Shown in pieces: positions 1-8,131 of a DNA stretch of 9,391 nucleotides (its first letter is position 1; each line of letters opens with the position of its first letter). The stretch spans positions 1 to 9,391 of the forward strand of contig CAZVWH010000104.1 of assembly GCA_964631175.1 (NCBI GenBank). Direction: 5' to 3'. The position numbers were made by a program, and so were the translations under genes. The notes under the pieces are model-generated. The model was not told the DNA's origin. It saw only the letters and a program-made list of their open reading frames with translations, and made no database searches. Source of the DNA: CAZVWH01 sp964631175 (GTDB taxonomy: Bacteria; Planctomycetota; Phycisphaerae; Sedimentisphaerales; Anaerobacaceae).

Positions 1-599
1 GCCCAACTTGTAGAGTATCCGCCATTGACAAACTTTTCAACTGCTTTGCACTTACGCATTAGAATCGGATCATCGCGTTGTTTGTTTCTCATCCAAAATA
101 CGAAACACTCAGCGGTGTCTTCAAGGTGGCTAACAGTAGCATGAAAATTAACTTTACCTTTAACCGGCATCCTATCAATGAACGGTACGCTTAATATGAT
201 AGCTGATGATGCCAATCCGCCGTAGTTTTTATATGTAGAACCATCCGAATGGAAGTCATAGTAAAAACGCTCCCATTCTTCGATTCTGTTCTTGCCCGTT
301 CGGAGCTCAAAACTGTGAAATGATTCTTCCAACAACGTATCTTTGTTACCTAAAGCTAAAAGATGAACCGGACAATTCGGCTCATCTACATGAACATAGC
401 CTTTGAAGATGATACTCAAGAGCGATAATGGCTCTATCTTAATCTCGCCAATATTGTCCTGAAAGTATTGTGGACACTGAGCTAACTCTTTATGAACCAT
501 TTCGTGAGATATGCAACCCGATAAAAGCAAAAGTGGCGCCAGCCATCCCAGCGGTAGTGCCGTAAAGCATCTTGACGATAATGGAAGCGAGCGCTTCAT
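1..599 (-). CDS. Unrecognised lipoprotein, 3'-truncated by the window edge
   Basis: This frame is open for 199 codons from an ATG at 597-599 down to base 1, with no stop, so the C-terminus lies outside the window. The first 29 residues form a lipoprotein signal peptide: basic start (MKR), a hydrophobic stretch ending in LLLLSGC, and a lipobox Cys at position 29. The mature protein is therefore probably lipid-anchored in the envelope. An AGGG ribosome site lies 7 bases before the ATG. The mature part is mixed polar with several cysteines and many aromatic residues, and I recognise no domain in it. The gene is divergent from the polysaccharide operon and separated by about 240 bp, so shared control is possible but not shown. 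Reading frame and lipobox are seen directly; the location is inferred; the function is unknown. Confidence 0.75.
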   Translation of the reverse strand, partial: MKRSLPLSSRCFTALPLGWLAPLLLLSGCISHEMVHKELAQCPQYFQDNIGEIKIEPLSLLSIIFKGYVHVDEPNCPVHLLALGNKDTLLEESFHSFELRTGKNRIEEWERFYYDFHSDGSTYKNYGGLASSAIILSVPFIDRMPVKGKVNFHATVSHLEDTAECFVFWMRNKQRDDPILMRKCKAVEKFVNGGYSTSW

Positions 600-843
600 A
601 GCTTAGCCCTATAAATTTACTCAGTAATGGCATTTAGATCAGGCAATGAATGGTTTCTTCTAAAACATAGCTATCGAGTCTTAAACGCCATCCTGAGATA
701 TCGTCAAATTTTGTGGATGAGTTTATTTTCAAGCGAAGATTTCCCTGATGTCATATACAGCTTTCGGTTAGATCTCCACCCGCCTTAAGAAGTTTATTGG
801 GGAAAATATCAAAAGACTTAGAAATATTTGAAAGGAGATTGCT
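600..843. other. Divergent intergenic spacer
   Basis: This 244-bp AT-rich spacer separates the leftward lipoprotein gene from the rightward operon, so promoters for both should lie here. I found no confident -35/-10 pair, no clear operator and no small gene. The right end carries the ribosome site of the next gene. Confidence 0.5.
834..837 (+). promoter_or_regulatory. Shine-Dalgarno site of the 844 gene
   Basis: AAAGGAGA lies here, with the GGAG core 6 bases before the ATG at 844. This supports that start codon. Confidence 0.75.
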
Positions 844-1980
844 ATGGCTCGTATAAATCAAGATGAGACAAAGTGTTTTTGGCGCGGGCTGGTTTTACAC
901 TTTATGATCGCACTATGCGTAGTGTTTCAAGTATTCGATGCGACCAGCTTAGCGAAGGACGAGGAAACCGTACAGCACTATAAAATGATTTCAACTGTAG
1001 AGTACGTTGGCCAAGGTCAATTCAGGAACCAGGTCGTAACCATATTTACGGTGACAAAAGAGCCTTTGCCAGATGACAAAGTAAGATACTCATTCGCTAC
1101 GCATGACCCTAATTTGGGTCCCAGCCAAGAATCTTTGATGGCGTTTTCATTTGTTATCGATAGAAGCACTCGAAATATGTCAGGAACTGATAAAGACCTG
1201 GCTTTTTGGACCCAAGTCCACAATGAATCTGTTAAGTCACTTGATAAAGTGACAAAGGACTATGTCGGCAAGACGTGGAAACAATCTATCGATCTGTCGT
1301 CCCTTGGTGGTTCGCCTTTTGATGAACTGAGATTTACCTTGACAGCGATTCAACTAAAGACAAAAGCGTTTGGTGAAATGATAGCTGTCAGAGCTATGTC
1401 GGAGCCGTTTTTTGTTAAGATTACCAAAGGACCTTTCAGATCAAGGATTAACACCTTGTATCTTTTCGGTCCGGACGTTGAAGATATTTACCTGAGCATA
1501 TCTGTTTTCGAAGCAGCAACAGATGTTAACGATTTCAAGGAATCGTTGCGTCATGAGGTCGCTACATGCAAGACCGATGTTACGGGAGTGCCGGTGGATT
1601 TAAGCGACGTCGGTGAGAATTTTGAAAAGCTTTTAGCGAAAGTTGGGCTCAGAAGCGGTAGTCTTGAGATCGTTAAGGAGTCGCCTTTACCTCAATGGGC
1701 CTCTTCCAGAGGTTTACGTGCGGCTCAGGTGGCCAATATATGCTCGGCGGTAGCTTGTGAAGGCGCGTTAAATCCGGTTGCTACAATTTCGATGCCCGCC
1801 GTCAAAGTTCTTCAATCTCAGAGAGTTACTGCTGGAGGAGCAGGAGCTTCTATTTTCGCGATAATAACGAGGGGTTTTGGCTGGAACCTGCCAACGGCTG
1901 CAATCATCAGCACGGCAACTGCGGTTCCAATTGCTATAACTGGTGGTGGCGGCGGCGGTGTCCATGATGCCTCTCCATAG
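844..1980 (+). CDS. Secreted protein of unknown function with Gly-rich C-terminal tail
   Basis: This 378-residue protein heads the polysaccharide operon. An N-terminal hydrophobic segment (about residues 14-31) followed by Ser-Leu-Ala at 35-37 looks like a Sec signal peptide, so the protein is probably exported. The body (about 38-290) is a mixed alpha/beta-type sequence in which I recognise no family. The last 60 residues are unusual: small hydrophobic residues (Ala, Ile, Thr, Gly) make one or two possible membrane segments, then comes a run of six glycines and a short tail ending in Ser-Pro. I have the impression that such tails are frequent in planctomycete envelope proteins, but cannot verify it. 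The next gene starts about 100 bp downstream on the same strand, so a role in polysaccharide assembly or anchoring is inferred from context only. The start is supported by a good ribosome site. Confidence 0.75.
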   Translation: MARINQDETKCFWRGLVLHFMIALCVVFQVFDATSLAKDEETVQHYKMISTVEYVGQGQFRNQVVTIFTVTKEPLPDDKVRYSFATHDPNLGPSQESLMAFSFVIDRSTRNMSGTDKDLAFWTQVHNESVKSLDKVTKDYVGKTWKQSIDLSSLGGSPFDELRFTLTAIQLKTKAFGEMIAVRAMSEPFFVKITKGPFRSRINTLYLFGPDVEDIYLSISVFEAATDVNDFKESLRHEVATCKTDVTGVPVDLSDVGENFEKLLAKVGLRSGSLEIVKESPLPQWASSRGLRAAQVANICSAVACEGALNPVATISMPAVKVLQSQRVTAGGAGASIFAIITRGFGWNLPTAAIISTATAVPIAITGGGGGGVHDASP

Positions 1981-2069
1981 GGTTGTTGACAGTAAATTTC
2001 TCGATTTCTCAGGGTTTACGACAAAATTAGCGTGGAATAAACATTTGAAGTATATGAATAATTAGCGAT

Positions 2070-2073
2070 GGAG
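2070..2073 (+). promoter_or_regulatory. Shine-Dalgarno site deciding the export lipoprotein start
   Basis: GGAG lies 6 bases before the ATG at 2080. The upstream in-frame ATG at 2068 has no purine-rich site before it, and the GGAG partly overlaps it. This favours 2080 as the true start. Confidence 0.55.
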
Positions 2074-2079
2074 TTGAAG

Positions 2080-2922
2080 ATGTATCTTGCGAAGAAAGTT
2101 TATATTTTTATACGAAATTGGAGTGTTGTTTCGGTATATATCCTTGCAGCCGTATCCTGTTTTTCGTCCTTGACGGGTTGTAGTCCGAAATTGTCCTCCC
2201 CCGAGCAGGTGAAAAGATTTGGGCAAGTTGGGCCACTCGCAACAGGAGGAGACATTGTAGGTCTGGGCGGGACGCGCTACATTGGTCCCTACAGGGTGGT
2301 GCCAGGCGATATATTGGAATTTCAGATGCCTGCTGTCTTACGAGTTATTTCGTCCGATTTACCCGAGTGGCTTCGGCCGTTCTATGGCCGTCAGGATGTT
2401 GAGCCGTATCTGGTTCGGGTAAGCCAGACCGGAGCTGTTACTCTGCCTATCATCGGCGAGATACCCGTTGCAGGCAAAACACTTGCCCAGATAGAAGCAT
2501 CAGTTATTGATGCCTATTATCCTAAGTATGTTGTCAATCCTCCGATGGTAGTATGTGAAGTAAAGAAGTACCAAAGGGAAAGCGAAAGAGTCTTCGCTGT
2601 CTTGGGCCTTGTTAACCGTCCCGATGTTTTTCCTTATCCACCGGATGTCCAATATAACTTAATGGAGGCGTTAGCGTATGCTGGTGGGCTTAATATGACT
2701 GCGGATCCTCGCTACTTAAAGGTCTATCGGCAGGATGCAAGCGGCGAGATTGTAGTGGCCACTTTCGGAGTTGATAGCAAATCCTTTTCCGATGCATATG
2801 GCGTCACGGTAAAACCCGGGGACGTAATATACGTCGATCATACGTTGCGAACGCGCGTTAATCAATTCTTGTCTGACATATTTCAAGTTAGAGTTGGTGC
2901 TTATGCTGACGTGCGTGATTGA
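2080..2922 (+). CDS. Polysaccharide biosynthesis/export lipoprotein (Wza/OtnA type)
   Basis: This is probably the outer-membrane or periplasmic export component of a capsule or exopolysaccharide system, partner of the downstream Wzc-type protein. From the 2080 start the product has 280 residues; starting at 2068 would add four. The signal peptide ends in a lipobox Leu-Thr-Gly-Cys with Cys34. A Poly_export domain begins at YRVVPGD (residues 71-77) and continues through the TGAVTLPIIGEIPVAGKT segment (about 117-134) to about 160. An SLBB-like beta-grasp region follows (about 171-255), containing VLGLVNRPDVFPY, then a Leu/Ala-rich helix ending in AGGL, and finally KPGDVIYV. A short amphipathic C-terminal segment follows. 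The protein is shorter than E. coli Wza, consistent with a single SLBB domain. The stop is 28 bp before the next gene. Domain order is seen; the export role rests on family knowledge. Confidence 0.88.
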   Translation: MYLAKKVYIFIRNWSVVSVYILAAVSCFSSLTGCSPKLSSPEQVKRFGQVGPLATGGDIVGLGGTRYIGPYRVVPGDILEFQMPAVLRVISSDLPEWLRPFYGRQDVEPYLVRVSQTGAVTLPIIGEIPVAGKTLAQIEASVIDAYYPKYVVNPPMVVCEVKKYQRESERVFAVLGLVNRPDVFPYPPDVQYNLMEALAYAGGLNMTADPRYLKVYRQDASGEIVVATFGVDSKSFSDAYGVTVKPGDVIYVDHTLRTRVNQFLSDIFQVRVGAYADVRD

Positions 2923-2940
2923 TGATTAGATTTTATGTTA

Positions 2941-2946
2941 GGGAGG
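2941..2946 (+). promoter_or_regulatory. Shine-Dalgarno site of the Wzc-type gene
   Basis: GGGAGG lies 4 bases before the ATG at 2951 and in the short gap after the export lipoprotein gene, supporting both the start and co-transcription. Confidence 0.65.
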
Positions 2947-2950
2947 CTGT

Positions 2951-5464
2951 ATGGATAATAACGATGCAATTAAAAGAAGAAGCGTAAACGAAATAGTTTC
3001 CCCCGTTGACAACCACTTACAAGAAACTTTCTTAAACATACTACTGTGTCATCGGTGGATCATTCTGGTTACCACCTTATTGTCTTTGATAGCTGCATTT
3101 CTTTACCTTCGAAGGGCTACGCCAATCTACACAAGCACATCAAGATTGTACGTTGAACAAAGAGGTCCTAAAATCATAAACGAGTACGAAGGGATTATGA
3201 CCCAGTCCAAAAACTATCTTTACACACAGGCTGAGCTGATTAAATCTACTCCCATCATTGGTGATGCGGTTGATAATCCTGGATTAGGACGCTTCAGAAC
3301 GTTTGCTAACGTGGACAACTTGACTGCTTCTGTTAGAAAGAATTTGAATGTTTCTGTCGGCAAGAAAGATGATATCATCGCAGTATCATTCGATTCGCCA
3401 TACCCTATGGAAGCCGCTGAGATTGTCAACGCTGTAGTGGGTTCGTATGTCAGTTACCAATCAATCCGCAAACGTGGCACTGTTTCGGAAGTGCTGGGAA
3501 TTCTTCAGAAAGAAAAGCTTAAACGCGATAAGGAATTGTCTAACAAACACGCGGAGATGCTGGAATTTACCAGGGTAAATGGAGTGGTTTCGTTTGACGA
3601 TAAAGGCGGGAATATCGTTTTTGATAGGCTGGCCAAGTTATCCAGTGCGCTGACCGAAGCAGAATTGGCTACGCTGAATGCAAAAGCCGATTTCGATGCA
3701 ATCAAGAGTATGGCAGATGAACCTGCTAAGATCAGGCAATTTGCTGCGGCCTCAGCCAGTGCAGGTGTTCGTGTATTTGTCAGCGACAGGGAAACTCAAC
3801 TACAGTCCGAACTGAGACAGGCGGAAATAGAATTAAAAGATACAAGATACCATTGTACTGAAGATCATCCATCTATCCAGGCGATCCATATCAAGATTGA
3901 CCGTATCAAGCAAGAGCTTGAGAGCCAAGCGAAGGAATTTGCTGATGCCTATATTGAAGTGATGCGACTAAGGTGGATAACGGCTAAGGAAAGAAAGGAT
4001 GAATTACAGGCGTCTCTTAACGATCAATACCTGGCAGCACGAAATTTAGGTGTTAAGGCCGCCGAATATTCCGTGCTACAATCGGAGTTAAATCGGTCTG
4101 AAAGAATTTGTGATATTCTCGACAACCGGATAAAGGAACTCAACATCACAGAAGATGTGGGGGCACTTAATATCAACATACTGGAAGCGGCACACCCTGC
4201 AAACAGTCCCTCAAAGCCCAAGAAAGCCAGAATTATGGCAATAGCCCTGGTTTTTGGCCTCGTGCTTGGCGGTGGTCTTGCTGTACTTCGCGATATGACG
4301 AGGGACCATCCGCTTCGGTCCGCTGACGAGATATCGGTTGTCCTCGGCATTCCCGTTCTTGGCGCCATACCAACGATGTCAGATGGGATGGCTATCGCGC
4401 TGTCTGGCCATAAGGTATGGGGCTTTCTCAAACTTATCGCTGCCAGAACTCATCGAAGAACAGGAGCAACCACATCTATGGTCCCAGCCAAACGCAAATC
4501 TCTACATACCCAATATGATGGCAAGGCCAAAACAGAAAACGAGAGCCCTTTGGGACGTACCCAAAGGGCGCGCTCCGAATTGGAACCTACTAGATGGATT
4601 CGGCGCATGAATAAGAAAGCCAATGAGTCTGTATGTACCACATCATCTCGCGGCTGGGCTAGGAGTAAAGCAAAGACTACTGCGGTTGGCTCACGGATTG
4701 CGGGAAAAGATAAGATTACATCAAAGAAGCCGGACGTTATAAAGCATGGACAGAAAGCGCACCTCGAACCTACTTCCATCGTTGCTGAAGCCTTCCGAAC
4801 AATACGTACGACTCTGTTTTTCAGTGTTCCCAAGGAAGAGGCCAAGACCATTCTTATTACATCTCCAGCTCCAGGTGACGGCAAAAGCACAGTCGTGAGT
4901 AACTTGGCTATTACAATGGCACAGGCCGGACAGAAAACGCTTGTCATTGACGCTGACTTCCGAAACCCAATGCAACATAATATTTTCGAAATAGACAGCG
5001 AGGGAAAGAAGCTGTCCAATATAGTTGCTGCAGCCATAAGTCTGGAAGAAGCGATACAACCTGGACCGGTCAAGGGTCTCGATATCATCCGCTGTAGCGC
5101 TGATATTACCAATCCTGCGGAATTATTAAACAGCGATTCATTTGTCAAAGTGTTAAAGGAATTTTCCGAACGATATGATCGTATAATCATAGATTCTCCG
5201 CCAGTTGGACCGCTTGCTGACAGCCAAATACTATCGGCTCTCTGCGATGTAACGCTTTTGGTTCTAAGAGCAGAAATATCCACTCGCAGGCGCAGCCAGC
5301 AAGCCCGTGACAGCCTGCTAAGTGTTGGTGGTCACGTGCTCGGTGCAATAGTAAATGATGTCCGACGAAGGCACGGCCATTATGGCTATTACTCCGATTA
5401 CGGATACTACCATCACCACGGCTACCATAGCGACAGAGGAAAGCAAAAGGTGTCGGAAGGATAA
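2951..5464 (+). CDS. Wzc-type chain-length regulator with fused BY-kinase domain
   Basis: This inner-membrane polysaccharide co-polymerase is fused to a bacterial tyrosine kinase. It has 837 residues, longer than the roughly 720 usual for Wzc. A Wzz domain starts near residue 20 with TM1 at about 36-53. A large periplasmic helical region follows to about 420, ending in a Pro/Lys-rich PANSPSKPKK stretch before TM2 (about 429-448). The cytoplasmic part has the conserved LGIPVLGAIP linker, then an unusual Lys/Arg/Ser/Thr-rich segment (about 491-596), then EAFRTIRT (613-620). The kinase domain shows Walker A PGDGKST (641-647), Walker A' VIDAD (665-669, Asp667 and Asp669) and Walker B IIIDSPP (Asp748). 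The tail (808-837) has seven tyrosines, the usual autophosphorylation cluster. The linker insert is the one odd feature. Motifs are seen; chain-length control is known for the family. Confidence 0.92.
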   Translation: MDNNDAIKRRSVNEIVSPVDNHLQETFLNILLCHRWIILVTTLLSLIAAFLYLRRATPIYTSTSRLYVEQRGPKIINEYEGIMTQSKNYLYTQAELIKSTPIIGDAVDNPGLGRFRTFANVDNLTASVRKNLNVSVGKKDDIIAVSFDSPYPMEAAEIVNAVVGSYVSYQSIRKRGTVSEVLGILQKEKLKRDKELSNKHAEMLEFTRVNGVVSFDDKGGNIVFDRLAKLSSALTEAELATLNAKADFDAIKSMADEPAKIRQFAAASASAGVRVFVSDRETQLQSELRQAEIELKDTRYHCTEDHPSIQAIHIKIDRIKQELESQAKEFADAYIEVMRLRWITAKERKDELQASLNDQYLAARNLGVKAAEYSVLQSELNRSERICDILDNRIKELNITEDVGALNINILEAAHPANSPSKPKKARIMAIALVFGLVLGGGLAVLRDMTRDHPLRSADEISVVLGIPVLGAIPTMSDGMAIALSGHKVWGFLKLIAARTHRRTGATTSMVPAKRKSLHTQYDGKAKTENESPLGRTQRARSELEPTRWIRRMNKKANESVCTTSSRGWARSKAKTTAVGSRIAGKDKITSKKPDVIKHGQKAHLEPTSIVAEAFRTIRTTLFFSVPKEEAKTILITSPAPGDGKSTVVSNLAITMAQAGQKTLVIDADFRNPMQHNIFEIDSEGKKLSNIVAAAISLEEAIQPGPVKGLDIIRCSADITNPAELLNSDSFVKVLKEFSERYDRIIIDSPPVGPLADSQILSALCDVTLLVLRAEISTRRRSQQARDSLLSVGGHVLGAIVNDVRRRHGHYGYYSDYGYYHHHGYHSDRGKQKVSEG
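4421..4738 (+). repeat. Extra basic segment in the kinase linker, possible in-frame inserted element
   Basis: About 106 codons lie between the linker piece around GHKVW (residues 486-490) and KHGQKAHLEP (598-607). As I recall the family, these two pieces together normally form one short linker of some 15-20 residues before the EAYRT motif. The extra segment is about one quarter Lys or Arg, with many Ser and Thr and little hydrophobic pattern, so it looks unfolded. It contains a perfect hairpin. The 11-mers ATAAGGTATGG (4410-4420) and ATAAAGCATGG (4739-4749) flank it with 9 of 11 matches. Boundaries are approximate. It may equally be a natural disordered linker; calling it an inserted repeat is inference. 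Confidence 0.35.
4545..4569. repeat. Perfect 10-bp inverted repeat (hairpin) inside the kinase gene
   Basis: GCCCTTTGGG at 4545-4554 is followed by a 5-base loop ACGTA and its exact complement CCCAAAGGGC at 4560-4569. A GAG (4541-4543) and CTC (4573-4575) could extend the stem past a bulge. It lies in coding sequence, within the extra linker segment, and has no T-run, so it is not an ordinary terminator. Confidence 0.8.
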
Positions 5465-5520
5465 TGAGGATTGCTATTAGAAAAGTCTTTGGAACTTTGT
5501 TTTTCGGTAGCTCGGCGTAA
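5464..5520 (+). CDS. Possible 18-residue leader peptide or decayed gene start
   Basis: An ATG overlaps the kinase stop codon as TAATG and has a strong GGAAGGA ribosome site just upstream, a textbook translational-coupling arrangement. The frame encodes MRIAIRKVFGTLFFGSSA, a short basic-hydrophobic peptide, and stops with TAA. The same frame then stays open to the TGA at 5587-5589, across the ligase start. It could be a leader peptide, the start of a lost gene, or chance. No family is recognised. Confidence 0.22.
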   Translation: MRIAIRKVFGTLFFGSSA

Positions 5521-5585
5521 CTAATTGAGAAGCAGTTACTCTGTAAGCACAAGCAAGTGAATTTTCGCAGAATGGCCAGGCCCAG

Positions 5586-8111
5586 ATGAAGGAGTACCGA
5601 ACAACTCTTGACAACAAGGGGATTGCTTTAAGCAGGTTCGATAAGGTAATCGAATGGCTGCTGATATCACTTTTGGCGTTTATGCCTCTTGCGCTTGGCG
5701 CCAGGAGTGCCTGGAGCGAAGAGGTTGTCATCGCCTTATCAGGCGCTATCGTCATCTGCTTTCTGCTCAAAAATGTATTCTACAGCAGCCATAGCATAAT
5801 CTGGACTTGGGCCTACGTGCCGGTCGGACTATTTCTTCTTATCGCTACACTCCAGCTTGTTCCATTACCTGCTCAGCTTGCAAGCATTGTATCTCCAAAT
5901 ACTATGGCTCTAAGAAAGGAACTCTTAGGCGATTTGCCCAACGCTGATGCACTGCTGAAATCAATGCCCCTTAGCTTTTATCCGAACGCCACAAAACACG
6001 ACCTGAGACTGGTACTATCGGTTGCAGCGGTTTTTGTGGTTGTTGTCAATGTCTTTCGTCATCCGAACCAGATAAAACGCCTCCTTATGGCTATAGCATT
6101 AATCGGCGGTATCATCGCCGCTGTTGCTTTGGCGCAGGACCTCTTTGGAAACGGTAAAATCTACTGGTTCATATCTTCTCCGCATTCCCATACCCTCTCA
6201 GGTCCCTTCATCAATCACAACCACTACGGGCAATTCATGAACCTATCAATTGGCGCTGCTCTTGCGTGGCTCTGCGTGGAACTGCACAACCGTTTTACTG
6301 CCAAGAAGGTTACACCGTCTGTTGTCTATGAATATTTGGCTTCAGATTCTGCAAAACCATTATGGTTGCTTGTGGCAGTAATGGCACTTGGCACGGCAAC
6401 AGTTTTTCTTTCCTTGACCAGAGGTGGAATGCTCAGTGCGCTTATCGCCTCAGCCTTTGTCACACTGCTGCTTTCATCCAGAGCCTCTCTCAAGGGCCGT
6501 GGTTGGATAATGGCTGTCGTGGCACTTGGTGCATTTGTCTGTGTGCTCTATATAGGCTTCGATGCGGTCTATAACCGGTTAGCAACCCTTCGTGATTTCC
6601 AGGGATACGAAAATCGCTGGCAGATTCTTAAGGACCTTACAGCTTCCTACAAGCAGTTTCCTATTTGGGGAACAGGCCTGGGCACACATAGGGTAGTCTA
6701 TCCTATGTTTAAACATATAGACAGCGCTGCTCTATATACTCACGCTGAAAACGAATACGCACAGGTGATGGAGGAAACCGGTCTGGTCGGCCTGATTACG
6801 CTAATAATCTTTGGCGCAATCATCTGGTCAAGCTTTGCAAAAAATATCCGTAGTGCTAAGCTTCCGATTTGCTCGGCGGTATATGGACTGGGCTTTGGCC
6901 TTTTGACAATACTTATTCACAGCCTCAGTGACTATGGTCAGCACGTTCTGGCAAATGCATTCTTATCTGTTATATTCTGTGCTCTGCTGTTGTTATTGGC
7001 TCAACAAAGGAAGAACCAACACCGCAATATACAAATAGCTCCATCGAGTCGAGGCTTTAGGGGATTATATACCGTCGTTTCTCTCGGAGTATGTGGAATT
7101 TGGGTGTGGGCCCTCATCAGCGCAAACAATACACGTATAGCCGAAGCCTGTTGGGCAAAAACTCTTGATATAGAAAAACATATTATGGAAAACGACTGGA
7201 AAGGAACAAACGCCGAGTATGCAGATCTTATCTCCAACGCTGAAGCAGCATTAGAACACCAGCCGAATAATGTGAAGTACCAATACTGGTGCAACGTCTA
7301 CCGTTGGCGTTCAATAAGCCAGGTAAGAGATCCCGACACCGGAGTGGCTATAATCTCTGAGGATTCAATGCCAACTGTTTATGATATCGTTGCCGAGTTT
7401 CATAAAGTATGCACACTTTGCCCGACATACGGACCGCCGTATAGCGCTGTCGGACAAATCGAAAAATTCATCCTTAACGACAATGCTGGCATAGAGAAGA
7501 TTAGAAAAGGCTTTCGTCTCGCGCCCTCCGATCCAATAACCTGTTTTGTCGCAGGCCGCCTCGATGTTTTGGAAGGTAAAACACAAGACTGTATTGCCAA
7601 GTTTGAAAAGGCTGTGCAGCTTGATGGCAGTCTGTTTAAGGATGTTATAGAAATATATATTAACCAGCTTAGTAGGCCTCATTTGGCTATCTCTGCTGCC
7701 GGGGACAATTATAAACGCCTAACCTATGTGGCTAATGTTCTCGATGATATGCTATATCACGACCTTGCAGACCAGACCCGAGAGAAAATAAGGGCTTTGC
7801 TTGAAGCGAGATGTACTGAGCCTGGTACTCCAGGCTGGGTTTTCGCACGTTTGGGCAATATCTATAGCAAACAGGGTAACAATGAGACAGCAGCAGAATG
7901 TTATCGTCAGGCTTTAGCCCGTGAGTATGGCCAAGTTTACTGGAGATTAGAATTGGCAAAGCTCCTCGTTAAAACAGACAAAATACCTGAGGCGCTGTAC
8001 GAGGCAAAGATGTGCCTGCAGTTGCGTCCGCAGTTCAAAGCGGCTAAGAGGTTTGTGGCAGACCTTTCAGTCCACCCTACTGTCTTAGCCGAAGAAACTA
8101 AATCGCCCTGA
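5586..8111 (+). CDS. Wzy/WaaL-type O-antigen polymerase or ligase with C-terminal TPR region
   Basis: This 841-residue protein has a polytopic membrane half (about residues 20-510, roughly a dozen hydrophobic segments) and a soluble tail. The Wzy_C/O-antigen ligase signature is visible: GPFINHNHYGQ (206-216), a Ser-Leu-Thr-Arg-Gly-Gly turn after a membrane segment, GTGLGTH with a following Tyr-Pro in the main periplasmic loop (362-372), and HAENEYAQVMEETGLVGL (386-403). The tail is helical, and its last part (about 749-826) reads as two TPR-like repeats with the AxxxYRxAL and LEAxxLxP-type spacing. Such fusions are common in multi-domain ligases. It would polymerise glycan units or transfer glycan to an acceptor; sequence alone does not say which. 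The ribosome site is weak (AGG 5 bases before the ATG), and the gene lies 121 bp after the kinase gene. Confidence 0.88.
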   Translation: MKEYRTTLDNKGIALSRFDKVIEWLLISLLAFMPLALGARSAWSEEVVIALSGAIVICFLLKNVFYSSHSIIWTWAYVPVGLFLLIATLQLVPLPAQLASIVSPNTMALRKELLGDLPNADALLKSMPLSFYPNATKHDLRLVLSVAAVFVVVVNVFRHPNQIKRLLMAIALIGGIIAAVALAQDLFGNGKIYWFISSPHSHTLSGPFINHNHYGQFMNLSIGAALAWLCVELHNRFTAKKVTPSVVYEYLASDSAKPLWLLVAVMALGTATVFLSLTRGGMLSALIASAFVTLLLSSRASLKGRGWIMAVVALGAFVCVLYIGFDAVYNRLATLRDFQGYENRWQILKDLTASYKQFPIWGTGLGTHRVVYPMFKHIDSAALYTHAENEYAQVMEETGLVGLITLIIFGAIIWSSFAKNIRSAKLPICSAVYGLGFGLLTILIHSLSDYGQHVLANAFLSVIFCALLLLLAQQRKNQHRNIQIAPSSRGFRGLYTVVSLGVCGIWVWALISANNTRIAEACWAKTLDIEKHIMENDWKGTNAEYADLISNAEAALEHQPNNVKYQYWCNVYRWRSISQVRDPDTGVAIISEDSMPTVYDIVAEFHKVCTLCPTYGPPYSAVGQIEKFILNDNAGIEKIRKGFRLAPSDPITCFVAGRLDVLEGKTQDCIAKFEKAVQLDGSLFKDVIEIYINQLSRPHLAISAAGDNYKRLTYVANVLDDMLYHDLADQTREKIRALLEARCTEPGTPGWVFARLGNIYSKQGNNETAAECYRQALAREYGQVYWRLELAKLLVKTDKIPEALYEAKMCLQLRPQFKAAKRFVADLSVHPTVLAEETKSP

Positions 8112-8131
8112 TGCTTTCTGGAAACGGATTA

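Noticed and set aside
1986..1991. TTGACA as a -35 box before the export lipoprotein gene
   Set aside because: No acceptable -10 element lies 16-18 bases downstream, so a promoter cannot be supported.
2032..2048. Sigma-54-like TGG...TTG pattern before the export lipoprotein gene
   Set aside because: The GG-N10-GC core is not met (TG in place of GC), and no activator site is seen.
4338..4610. 90-codon + strand frame overlapping the kinase gene
   Set aside because: The enclosing kinase frame is intact and has clear family motifs on both sides. The alternative frame has no evident ribosome site; it is only of interest as a possible trace of a repeat.
4450..5283. Long open frame of 277 codons on the minus strand
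   Set aside because: It lies opposite the Walker motifs of the kinase domain, has no recognisable domain and no clear ribosome site; it is a shadow of the kinase gene.
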